This document shows, piece after piece, positions 7,678 through 14,506 of a stretch of 28,630 nt of DNA. A model generated the notes under the pieces. The model searched no databases, was not told the origin of the DNA, and saw only the letters and a list, made by a program, of their open reading frames with translations. Position numbers and translations under genes: made by a program. The stretch is taken from positions 1-28,630 of the forward strand of contig JAZLDV010000072.1 of NCBI GenBank assembly GCA_045614925.1. Direction: 5' to 3'. Source of the DNA: JAZLDV01 sp045614925 (lineage in GTDB: Bacteria > Bacillota_I > Bacilli_A > Erysipelotrichales > Coprobacillaceae). Each line of letters opens with the position of its first letter. The stretch's first letter is position 1.

Positions 7678-8697
7678 TTAATCATTTAAAAAATTCACAG
7701 CTCTTTCAAAAGCCTCTTTATCTCCTGTATGAAGATATTCTCTATAAGCTTCTAAAATTGTTTCTAATTCATCATATGTATTAATTTTAGATAACTGATT
7801 TTTAACAACTGCTGCACTCTTTAGTCCTTTAATATACCATGGTGCATGTCCTCTCATTTGTCTAATTGCACTCTTATGTCCTTCTACTGGAATAAGATCT
7901 CTAGCATGTAATAAACATTGATCAATCTTTTCATCTGCAGTCGGTTCATCTAATAAAATACCATGTTCAACATATTCTACCATCTGTTTAATAACCCAAG
8001 GATTTCCCAATGCTGCACGTCCAACCATAACAGCATCACATCCTGTTTCATCTAACATTCTTTTAGCATCTAAAGCTGTTCTTACATCACCATTTCCAAT
8101 TACTGGAATACTCACTGCTTCTTTAACTTGTTTAATATATGACCAGTCAGCTTTTCCTTCATACATCTGAGAACGTGTTCTTCCATGAACAGCAATCGCA
8201 CTTGCTCCTGCTTTTTCAATTAATTTTGCTATTTCTACACAGTTAATTGAATCAAAATCAAATCCAATTCTTATTTTTACTGTCACTGGCTTGCTCACTG
8301 CTTCGACTACATTTTTTACAATATCATACACTAAGTCAGGATATTGTAAAAGATAACTTCCACCATGTGCTTTTAAAACCTTATTTACAGGACAACCCAT
8401 ATTAATATCAATAATATCACAGTTAGAATGTTCATCTACAAACTTAGCTGCTTTGACCATTGATTCCACTTCTCCACCAAAAACCTGAATACTCATTGGA
8501 TGTTCATTTTCATCAACATTTAACATCTCAATTGTTTTTTGATTTCCATAACATAAAGCTTTATCACTGACCATTTCACTTACAACTAATCCTGCACCAA
8601 ATTCTTTAATAATTTTTCTAAATGCAACATTTGTAATTCCAGCCATTGGAGCCATGACTATTCTATTTTCAATTTCTATATCTTTTATCTTCATCAT
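7678..8697 (-). CDS. dusB: tRNA-dihydrouridine synthase (DusB family)
   Basis: This flavoprotein reduces uridines in the tRNA D-loop to dihydrouridine with NADPH. The TIM-barrel opens with the family signature N-R-x-V-M-APMAG-x-T-N, continues with EFGAGLVVSEMVSDKAL, and has the catalytic Cys in NMGCPVNKVLKAHGGSYLL (near residue 100). The FMN/tRNA motifs KIRIGFD, HGRTR, IGNGDVRT and VMVGRAALGNPW follow. A length of about 339 is normal for DusB. The frame is open to a TTG at 8712, but GGGAGGTG lies between that and two adjacent ATGs at 8697 and 8694. I use 8697; 8694 is equally possible. No terminator is visible behind it, so transcripts may run on into the lysS T-box leader. Confidence 0.95.
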   Translation of the reverse strand: MMKIKDIEIENRIVMAPMAGITNVAFRKIIKEFGAGLVVSEMVSDKALCYGNQKTIEMLNVDENEHPMSIQVFGGEVESMVKAAKFVDEHSNCDIIDINMGCPVNKVLKAHGGSYLLQYPDLVYDIVKNVVEAVSKPVTVKIRIGFDFDSINCVEIAKLIEKAGASAIAVHGRTRSQMYEGKADWSYIKQVKEAVSIPVIGNGDVRTALDAKRMLDETGCDAVMVGRAALGNPWVIKQMVEYVEHGILLDEPTADEKIDQCLLHARDLIPVEGHKSAIRQMRGHAPWYIKGLKSAAVVKNQLSKINTYDELETILEAYREYLHTGDKEAFERAVNFLND

Positions 8698-8823
8698 CTT
8701 CACCTCCCACAATATAACATAAAATTATGATAAAACAAAGACAAAAGATGATTATATATAAATATAGAGATTATTTTTCTTCTTTTATGAATAGAAAAAA
8801 AATATTTGTTAAAAATGATAATA

Positions 8824-8876
8824 GATAACTTACCGATCCCCTCTATTTTCCTCCCCATTAATAGATGTAAGTTATC
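8824..8876. other. Structured inverted-repeat element of unknown function upstream of dusB
   Basis: GATAACTTAC (8824-8833) and its exact complement (8867-8876) form a 10-bp stem. Inside it, a second perfect 6-bp pair (TCTATT with AATAGA) closes a 12-nt loop. An asymmetric internal loop of 1 and 8 nt lies between the two helices. Read on the plus strand, the unpaired parts are C-rich (GATCCCC, CCTCCCC); on the minus strand they are G-rich. The region between dusB (8697) and the YihY-like gene (8907) has no convincing gene. It could be a regulatory leader element of dusB or a small RNA on the plus strand ending at the 8899-8932 hairpin. The strand is undecided. Confidence 0.5.
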
Positions 8877-8898
8877 AAAGATAAGTTTCATATACACG

Positions 8899-8932
8899 AA
8901 AAGAAGTTAGCACCCCATCTCTAACTTCTTTT
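8899..8932 (-). terminator. Terminator of the YihY-like gene (possibly bidirectional)
   Basis: A 12-bp perfect stem (8899-8910 with 8921-8932, AAAAGAAGTTAG) has a 10-nt loop, CACCCCATCT on the plus strand. It contains the TAA at 8907-8909 and the last codons of the gene. The T-rich tail is modest on the minus strand and somewhat better on the plus strand, where it could end a small RNA. Confidence 0.6.
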
Positions 8933-9656
8933 CATTTCTTAATTTATCCATTCTATATACAATATACATGCCTATATAAATAATTTCTCCAACAAAACTT
9001 AATGTCAGTAAAACTATCACTATTGATGATAATGGTCCATACAAATAAGTATAATCACTAATATATAAATATAATTGGATTATATTGATTAATAAAACAA
9101 ATAATATTGATGAACAAAGTGCACCAATCATAATATCTATATAATGTATATGAATATCAGGAATGATTTTATACAACAAAAACATTATAATAAAAAATAA
9201 AAATAATATTTCTAAATTCTTGAGATTATATAAAAACAAAGTATTAATAATAGGAATAACCGTTATCATAGTCATTATGACTACAAGTAAAAAAAACAAT
9301 ATCAGAACCTTAACTATAATTGTTATATAATCTATAATCAGTCCTTTACTTTTTTGAACATGAAACATATTAAGTGATATTTTATAAATTTTATAAAATC
9401 CTTTTGCACAAATATAAAGAGACATAATAAGAATAATAGAAGATGATATATTCAAAGAGGGAAGTATTGATTCATCAATAAAATGATATTGTTTTAATAT
9501 GTTCACATCTAACAATGATGACATTAATGATAGAAGGAGACATATAGGATACATACATATAAGAAAATCATATGCAAATAGTATTTTTGCATATGATGGA
9601 ACTTTTTGTCTGTAATCTAATATAATATGACTTAATGTTTTATATATAATGAGCAT
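8907..9656 (-). CDS. YihY/BrkB-type integral membrane protein
   Basis: This 249-residue protein has about six hydrophobic segments. It fits the YihY/virulence-factor-BrkB family in three places: an A/F-rich first helix followed by the P-x-x-LLLSLMSSLL segment, a central long helix pair, and the family-like C-terminal stretch YKIIPD...GA...Y...YGPLSSIVIVLLTLSF. The family was once called ribonuclease BN, but its true role is unknown; some members are transporters. The protein is shorter than the roughly 280-300 usual for the family. It lies 53 nt after hslO on the same strand, behind hslO's terminator, with GGTGA 4 nt before the ATG and a TATAAA-like -10 box upstream. It is very rich in Ile, Leu and Tyr. 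Confidence 0.68.
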   Translation of the reverse strand: MLIIYKTLSHIILDYRQKVPSYAKILFAYDFLICMYPICLLLSLMSSLLDVNILKQYHFIDESILPSLNISSSIILIMSLYICAKGFYKIYKISLNMFHVQKSKGLIIDYITIIVKVLILFFLLVVIMTMITVIPIINTLFLYNLKNLEILFLFFIIMFLLYKIIPDIHIHYIDIMIGALCSSILFVLLINIIQLYLYISDYTYLYGPLSSIVIVLLTLSFVGEIIYIGMYIVYRMDKLRNEKKLEMGC

Positions 9657-9687
9657 TTTATCACCATTTATAGTATGGTCATAAAAT

Positions 9688-9711
9688 GAAAAAAATCCTC
9701 ATAAGAGGATT
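9688..9711 (-). terminator. Terminator of hslO
   Basis: AATCCTC-TTAT-GAGGATT on the minus strand (arms 9694-9700 and 9705-9711), followed by seven T. It overlaps the end of hslO and ends the spoIIE-to-hslO gene group, about 35 nt before the next start. Confidence 0.82.
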
Positions 9712-10576
9712 AAATTTCATTTAATAATTGTTTAAGTTCTTCTTCACTAAAGTGATATGCACTATTACAGAAATGACATTTCATTTCACATCCATGATCT
9801 TCTTCAATCATTGCATTGATTTCATCTTTTCCTACAGTAATTAATGCTGATTTCATTTTTTCTTTTGAACAGTCACATTCAAAGAATAAATCCTGATCAT
9901 CTAAAATTTCAGCATCATCAAATAACATAAAGATAATATCTTCAGGCGATTTACCTTCATGAACTAATGAAGAAACTGATGGGAAATCTTTCATTTTGTT
10001 TTCGATATAAATAATATCTTCTTCTGTAGCTTCTGGTAATAATTGAATAATAAATCCACCACTTGCTAAAATTTCATTCGTATCATTTACTAATACACCT
10101 ACTGATACAACAGATGGAGTTTGTTCAGATACAACGAAATAATATGAGAAATCATCTCCAATTTCACCAGTTTGTAAAGGAACAGTTCCAACAAAAGGTT
10201 CTTTTAACCCCATGTCTTTAATGACTTGTAATGTTCCTTCGTTTCCTACCGCAACACCTACAGCTAATTTTCCACTATTGTATTGATAATGAACTTCTGG
10301 ATTAGCAGCAAATGCTTTAATTTTCCCATCTGAATTTGTTACTGCTAAAATTGTTCCGATTGGTCCACCACCATTAATGTTTACAGTTAATTTTTCATTG
10401 TTTTTATTCATTGCACCCATCATTAAGGTTGCAGACATTGTACGTCCTAAAGCTGCTGAAGCAGTAGGCCATAATCCATGTTTTAATCTTGCTTCTTCTA
10501 ATAAATTTGTTGTGACACAAGCGAATACACGACAATTCTTAGAATTAACAATACCTCTTACTAAATAATCTTTCAT
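9710..10576 (-). CDS. hslO: Redox-regulated chaperone Hsp33
   Basis: This 288-residue cytoplasmic holdase binds unfolding proteins during oxidative stress. The N-terminal domain starts with the typical D-x-L-V-R-G and contains ALGRTMSATLMMGAMN and NGGGPIGTILAV. The C-terminal redox switch has all four zinc-binding cysteines, CDC near residue 235 and CHFC near 267, just after a GCEMK segment. Oxidation of these cysteines releases zinc and activates the chaperone. ATG 10576 is preceded by AGGAGG, which lies in the last codons of a 30-codon upstream ORF whose stop is 1 nt away. Translation of the two is therefore likely coupled. It follows ftsH, as in many Bacillota. Confidence 0.97.
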   Translation of the reverse strand: MKDYLVRGIVNSKNCRVFACVTTNLLEEARLKHGLWPTASAALGRTMSATLMMGAMNKNNEKLTVNINGGGPIGTILAVTNSDGKIKAFAANPEVHYQYNSGKLAVGVAVGNEGTLQVIKDMGLKEPFVGTVPLQTGEIGDDFSYYFVVSEQTPSVVSVGVLVNDTNEILASGGFIIQLLPEATEEDIIYIENKMKDFPSVSSLVHEGKSPEDIIFMLFDDAEILDDQDLFFECDCSKEKMKSALITVGKDEINAMIEEDHGCEMKCHFCNSAYHFSEEELKQLLNEI

Positions 10577-10577
10577 A

Positions 10578-10670
10578 TTATCCTCCTATTGCAAAATAAC
10601 TCACCATAGGAAGAATCATACTTAATATTAAAATGACAAGTAAAACTTTACTCATTGTACTTCTTTGCAT
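10578..10670 (-). CDS. Small hydrophobic membrane peptide (30 aa) between ftsH and hslO
   Basis: A short reading frame begins MQRSTMSKVLLVILILSMIL and ends with a Gly-Gly followed by TAA at 10578-10580. It has a positively charged N-terminus and one hydrophobic segment (about residues 9-27), i.e. a single-pass membrane peptide. Support for translation: a strong AGGAGG 8 nt before the ATG, a correct position inside a tight operon, and an end that places the hslO ribosome binding site in its final codons (1-nt gap). The alternative is a non-functional leader that only delivers ribosomes to hslO. I recognise no family. Its position next to ftsH, a membrane protease known to be modulated by tiny peptides such as SpoVM in Bacillus, is suggestive only. 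Confidence 0.6.
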   Translation of the reverse strand: MQRSTMSKVLLVILILSMILPMVSYFAIGG

Positions 10671-10690
10671 TACATTTCCCTCCTATAAGA

Positions 10691-10713
10691 AAATAAGCGC
10701 TAAGCGCTTATTT
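10691..10713 (-). terminator. Intercistronic hairpin after ftsH
   Basis: AAATAAGCGC and its exact complement (10691-10700, 10704-10713) form a 10-bp stem with a 3-nt loop. It contains the ftsH stop, followed on the minus strand by TTATTTTCTTATAGGAGGG. The T tail is imperfect and the next ribosome binding site follows at once. It is probably a partial terminator or mRNA-stability element, not a full stop. Confidence 0.6.
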
Positions 10714-12639
10714 CATTTCATCTAATAAATCATCATTTACAGGTTGAACTTCAATAGTATCTTCAAATGTTTCTTCAATTTGCCCACTATGTCCTTCTAA
10801 CATAACTCCTGTATTATATAAAGATTCAATTTGTTCATTGTTTAATGTTTCATTTTCTAATAAAGCATTCGCAATTAATTCTAATTTATCTTTTTGTTCA
10901 GTAATAATTCTTGTACATTCACTATAACATTCATCAATAATTTTACGAACTTGCTGATCAATTTCAAATGCAATTTGTCCTGAATGTGTATTACTTGTAG
11001 AAGAATAATCTCTTCCTAAGAATACTGCATCCTGACCTGATGCATATTTGATTGGTCCTAAATCAGACATCCCTAATTCAGTTACCATTAATCTTGCAAT
11101 ACGTGTAGCTTGTTCAATGTCATTATGAGCACCCGAACTTACATCCCCAAAGAATACTTCTTCAGCAACACGTCCACCCATATATCCAGTAATACTTGCT
11201 TTTAATTGAGATTTTGTTTGGAAATATGTTTCTTCTTTTGGTGTCATTAAGTTATATCCACCAGCATTTCCACGTGGAATAATTGTTACTTTTTGAACTT
11301 TATTTGCATGTTCAAGAGTTAAACCGATAATAGCATGTCCTGCTTCATGATAAGCAACTAATTTTCTTTCATGATCTGTATATTTACGAGATTTTTTAGC
11401 AGGTCCACCAATAACACGGTCAACAGCTTCATCAATATCATCTAATGTAATTAATTGATGATTTAATCTTACTGCAAGTAAAGCAGCTTCGTTTAATACG
11501 TTTGCTAATTCTGCACCAGAGAATCCTGGTGTACGTTGTGCAATATTGTTAAAGTCTACATCAGGTGCAAACTTTTTATTTCTTGCATGAACTTTTAGGA
11601 TAGCAGCTCTTGCTTTTTTATCAGGATTTGCAACCTGAATTTGTCTGTCAAAACGTCCTGGACGAAGTAATGCTGGGTCTAATACGTCAGCACGGTTTGT
11701 TGCAGCTAAGATAATAATACCTTCATTACCACTAAATCCATCCATTTCAACAAGTAATTGGTTTAATGTTTGTTCACGTTCATCGTGTCCTCCACCAACA
11801 CCTGTTCCTCTTTGACGTCCTACTGCATCAATTTCGTCAATAAAGATGATACATGGAGCATTTTGTTTCGCATTTTTAAACATATCACGAACACGACCAG
11901 CACCAACCCCAACGAACATTTCTACGAATTCAGACCCTGAAATCGAATAGAATGGAACATTGGCTTCACCAGCAACTGCTCTTGCTAATAATGTTTTCCC
12001 TGTACCTGGAGGCCCTTCTAATAAGACACCTCTAGGAATTTTAGCTCCCATGTCTACGAATTTTTTTGGATTCTTTAAGAATTCAACTAATTCAGTTAAT
12101 TCTTCTTTTTCTTCATCTGCACCAGCAACATCGCTAAATCTTGTTTTATTGTTTTTTTCTAATTTAGCTCTAGAGTTACCAAATTCAAATGCTTTTGCAT
12201 TTCCTCCAGCTCCTCCAATTGTTTTCATTACAAAGACCATTCCACCAATTAATAAAATATATGGAACAATCGCAAGAATAACATCTAAAAATACATTTTG
12301 ATTTTTAGAATTTAAAACTTTTGTATCAATATTCTTGTCTTGTAATAATTGCATTAAAGAATCAGTTTCCTGGTCAGTCTGAGGTAAATTTGTTTTAAAT
12401 TTAATAACCTCTTCTTTTCCGTCTTTGATTTCTTTGTATGTTCCTTCTACAACTGTAATATAACCACTAGGCATAATTGTTAATTCATCGATATTCTCTT
12501 TATCAATGATTTCAATAAACTGGTTATAATTAATCTCTGTTGTCTTTCCTTTACTAAACATAGGAATCATTGAACTAAAGATTAATATAATTACAATCCA
12601 TGGAACAATTGTTTTTAATAAACTTTTGTTTTTTCCCAT
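10708..12639 (-). CDS. ftsH: ATP-dependent zinc metalloprotease FtsH
   Basis: This 643-residue, membrane-anchored AAA+ protease degrades misassembled membrane proteins and short-lived regulators. Two membrane segments (about 8-25 and 116-138) enclose a small extracellular domain. The AAA module has Walker A GPPGTGKT near residue 210, Walker B IIFIDEIDAVGR, and the second region of homology with AATNRADVLDPALLRPGRFDRQ. The protease active site HEAGH lies near 430, with the third zinc ligand in the downstream SGAHNDIEQAT stretch. The C-terminus is acidic. The ATG has AAAAGGAG upstream. The gene is 11 nt after hpt and followed by a hairpin, a small peptide gene and hslO. Confidence 0.98.
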   Translation of the reverse strand: MGKNKSLLKTIVPWIVIILIFSSMIPMFSKGKTTEINYNQFIEIIDKENIDELTIMPSGYITVVEGTYKEIKDGKEEVIKFKTNLPQTDQETDSLMQLLQDKNIDTKVLNSKNQNVFLDVILAIVPYILLIGGMVFVMKTIGGAGGNAKAFEFGNSRAKLEKNNKTRFSDVAGADEEKEELTELVEFLKNPKKFVDMGAKIPRGVLLEGPPGTGKTLLARAVAGEANVPFYSISGSEFVEMFVGVGAGRVRDMFKNAKQNAPCIIFIDEIDAVGRQRGTGVGGGHDEREQTLNQLLVEMDGFSGNEGIIILAATNRADVLDPALLRPGRFDRQIQVANPDKKARAAILKVHARNKKFAPDVDFNNIAQRTPGFSGAELANVLNEAALLAVRLNHQLITLDDIDEAVDRVIGGPAKKSRKYTDHERKLVAYHEAGHAIIGLTLEHANKVQKVTIIPRGNAGGYNLMTPKEETYFQTKSQLKASITGYMGGRVAEEVFFGDVSSGAHNDIEQATRIARLMVTELGMSDLGPIKYASGQDAVFLGRDYSSTSNTHSGQIAFEIDQQVRKIIDECYSECTRIITEQKDKLELIANALLENETLNNEQIESLYNTGVMLEGHSGQIEETFEDTIEVQPVNDDLLDEMK

Positions 12640-12650
12640 ATGTTCTCCTT

Positions 12651-13181
12651 TTATTTATAAACTTCTTCTTTCACAATACCTACATAAGGTAAGTTTCTAA
12701 ATCTTTCATTGTAGTCTAATCCATATCCTACTACGAATGCATTAGGAATTTCAAATCCAACATATTTTGCTTCAATAGGTACAATTCTACCTTCTTTTTT
12801 ATCTAATAATGTAACGATTTGTACATCTTCTGGATTACGTTCTTTTAACATTTTAATTACAGTACTTAAAGTTTTTCCTGTATCTAAAATATCTTCAACG
12901 ATTAATACAACTTTTCCTTCGATATCTTGTTCAATATCTTGTTTTAAAACAACATTTGTAGATTCTACTCCACTATAGCTGCTTACTTTCATATAATCAT
13001 AAGTGACTTCAATATCAATAAATTTAGATAATTCAGCCATAAAAGGTACAGATCCTTTTAATAATCCTACTAAAATAACGTCTTTCCCTCTATATTCATC
13101 ACTAATTAATTTTCCTAATTCTTTACATTTTTCTGTAACTTGTTCTCCACTAAATAACACTTCTTGAATTTTGTCATGCAT
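12651..13181 (-). CDS. hpt: Hypoxanthine phosphoribosyltransferase
   Basis: This 176-residue purine-salvage enzyme makes IMP or GMP from hypoxanthine or guanine and PRPP. The PRPP-binding loop is VLIVEDILDTGKTL near residue 100. The flexible-loop region DYMKVSSYSG precedes it, and the C-terminal purine-binding part includes VGYGLDYNERFRNLPYVG. These are diagnostic for the HPRT group rather than for other phosphoribosyltransferases. A strong AAGGAGGG lies before ATG 13181. It is placed between tilS and ftsH with short gaps (26 and 11 nt), the conserved tilS-hpt-ftsH order, and is evidently cotranscribed. Confidence 0.97.
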   Translation of the reverse strand: MHDKIQEVLFSGEQVTEKCKELGKLISDEYRGKDVILVGLLKGSVPFMAELSKFIDIEVTYDYMKVSSYSGVESTNVVLKQDIEQDIEGKVVLIVEDILDTGKTLSTVIKMLKERNPEDVQIVTLLDKKEGRIVPIEAKYVGFEIPNAFVVGYGLDYNERFRNLPYVGIVKEEVYK

Positions 13182-13207
13182 AGTTATTCCCTCCTTATAA
13201 CAACTAC

Positions 13208-14440
13208 TTATTTTACCACAAATAAATTACAATTTGTAGACAAATAATCAATGTTTTTTGCAAGATGAGGCACAAGAATAATTTCCTGTTTGTTATTTAA
13301 AACAATAGGCCATCTTTTTCTTTGAGATAAAGGAATTTTATTATCAATAAATAATCTGGATACTTTTTTTGTTCCTGATACTGTTTTAATACTATCCCCA
13401 TTTCTAAAGTTTCTAATCATAATAGGATAATCATCCTGACTTAGTTCTAATCCTTCATTCACATGCCCATTGTGACATAGATTAAAATATAAACATTCAA
13501 ATTCACTATTATAATCAAATCTAAATTCATAATCTTCATAGTATTGTTTACTTATGATATATATATTATCGTATTCTTTTATGAACAGATAATTAACTGG
13601 AAGATTCATTTGTATATTTGGTTTAGAACTTTGTAATTGTTTTTTTATTTCTTCTATTAATGAAGATGAAATAAGTCTTGGATTAATATTATCTTTTAAT
13701 ATTAGATATAAGAATAGATCTAGATAATCATCAGGAATTGATGAATAGTGTATAGATTCTTTTTCTTTATATTCTAAATAGAAAGGTTTTATTTTTTGAC
13801 TTAATTGTTCTATTCTTTGATTATGTAATAAAGCAGTTTTTAATAATTCATGTTTGTCTTCTATACTATATTCATTTAATATTTTATTTCTTACATAATC
13901 TCTTTCAAAGTCAGTTTCAAAATTTGTATAGTCATCTCTATAAGGAATATGATGTGTATCACAATATGCACGAATATAGTTTTTACTTATCGCAAGCATT
14001 GGTCTAATCACATTCATATTATATACTGTATTAACTTCTTTTAATCCTAAATAATAGACAGTATCATGATGTGACATCTGCATATAGATTGTTTCTAAAT
14101 GATCATCTAAATGATGTCCTAATACAAGACCTGTGCAATCATATGTTTCATAAACATATCGATAAAACTCATATCTTTGCTCTCTTGCATAGTCCTGAAA
14201 ATTTCCAGTACATTCATGTGGATAACATTCTTTATAATAAAATGGAATATTTCTTGATTCACAATAATTTTTAACTAACTGATAATCTTCATAACTATCA
14301 TGTCTATAATTATAGTTTACATGAGCAACTCCAATATTATATTCACTTTTATATAACGTATCTAGCAGATACATCGAATCACATCCACCAGAAACTCCAA
14401 TCAGGTATTTACCTGTCTTTTTTAATAATTGTTCATTCAT
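13208..14440 (-). CDS. tilS: tRNA(Ile)-lysidine synthase
   Basis: TilS converts C34 of the CAU-anticodon tRNA-Ile2 to lysidine, using ATP and lysine, so that AUA is read as isoleucine. The N-terminal PP-loop ATPase domain shows IGVSGGCDSMYLLD (residues 15-28), HVNYNYRHDS, and GHHLDDHLETIYMQ. The C-terminal part has the TilS-type NFRNGDSIKTVSGTKKVSRLFID and QRKRWPIV. A length of 410 is within range. The frame is open 24 codons further, but ATG 14440 with GGAG 8 nt upstream fits best. The longer start would also run through the promoter/terminator region. An AT-rich genome with many AUA codons depends on this enzyme. Its PP-loop has Cys in the variable SGGxDS position. Confidence 0.95.
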   Translation of the reverse strand: MNEQLLKKTGKYLIGVSGGCDSMYLLDTLYKSEYNIGVAHVNYNYRHDSYEDYQLVKNYCESRNIPFYYKECYPHECTGNFQDYAREQRYEFYRYVYETYDCTGLVLGHHLDDHLETIYMQMSHHDTVYYLGLKEVNTVYNMNVIRPMLAISKNYIRAYCDTHHIPYRDDYTNFETDFERDYVRNKILNEYSIEDKHELLKTALLHNQRIEQLSQKIKPFYLEYKEKESIHYSSIPDDYLDLFLYLILKDNINPRLISSSLIEEIKKQLQSSKPNIQMNLPVNYLFIKEYDNIYIISKQYYEDYEFRFDYNSEFECLYFNLCHNGHVNEGLELSQDDYPIMIRNFRNGDSIKTVSGTKKVSRLFIDNKIPLSQRKRWPIVLNNKQEIILVPHLAKNIDYLSTNCNLFVVK

Positions 14441-14461
14441 TTCATTCACTCCATGTCCTCC

Positions 14462-14490
14462 ATTATAACAAAACAAACAAATAATCCCAA
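14462..14490 (-). promoter_or_regulatory. Putative tilS promoter nested in the spoIIE terminator
   Basis: On the minus strand TTGGGA (14485-14490), a 17-bp spacer and a perfect TATAAT (14462-14467). The -35 hexamer lies inside the downstream arm of the spoIIE terminator stem. A start near 14455 would leave a leader of about 15 nt. Confidence 0.5.
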
Positions 14491-14506
14491 GACATTTGGG
14501 ATTATT
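14480..14506 (-). terminator. Terminator of spoIIE
   Basis: AATAATCCCAA and its complement (14480-14490, 14496-14506) form an 11-bp stem with a 5-nt loop. It overlaps the spoIIE stop and is followed on the minus strand by TTTGTTTGTTTTG. It would separate spore-time spoIIE transcripts from the housekeeping tilS-hpt-ftsH genes. Confidence 0.75.

Noticed and set aside
8700..8897. 65-residue minus-strand ORF between dusB and the YihY-like gene
   Set aside because: It has no ribosome binding site before its ATG, runs through the inverted-repeat element and the dusB ribosome binding site, and its composition looks like translated AT-rich spacer.
11960..12301. 113-residue plus-strand ORF inside ftsH, and other long antisense ORFs
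   Set aside because: They mirror well-conserved genes on the other strand, lack ribosome binding sites and are low-complexity reflections of the sense codons.
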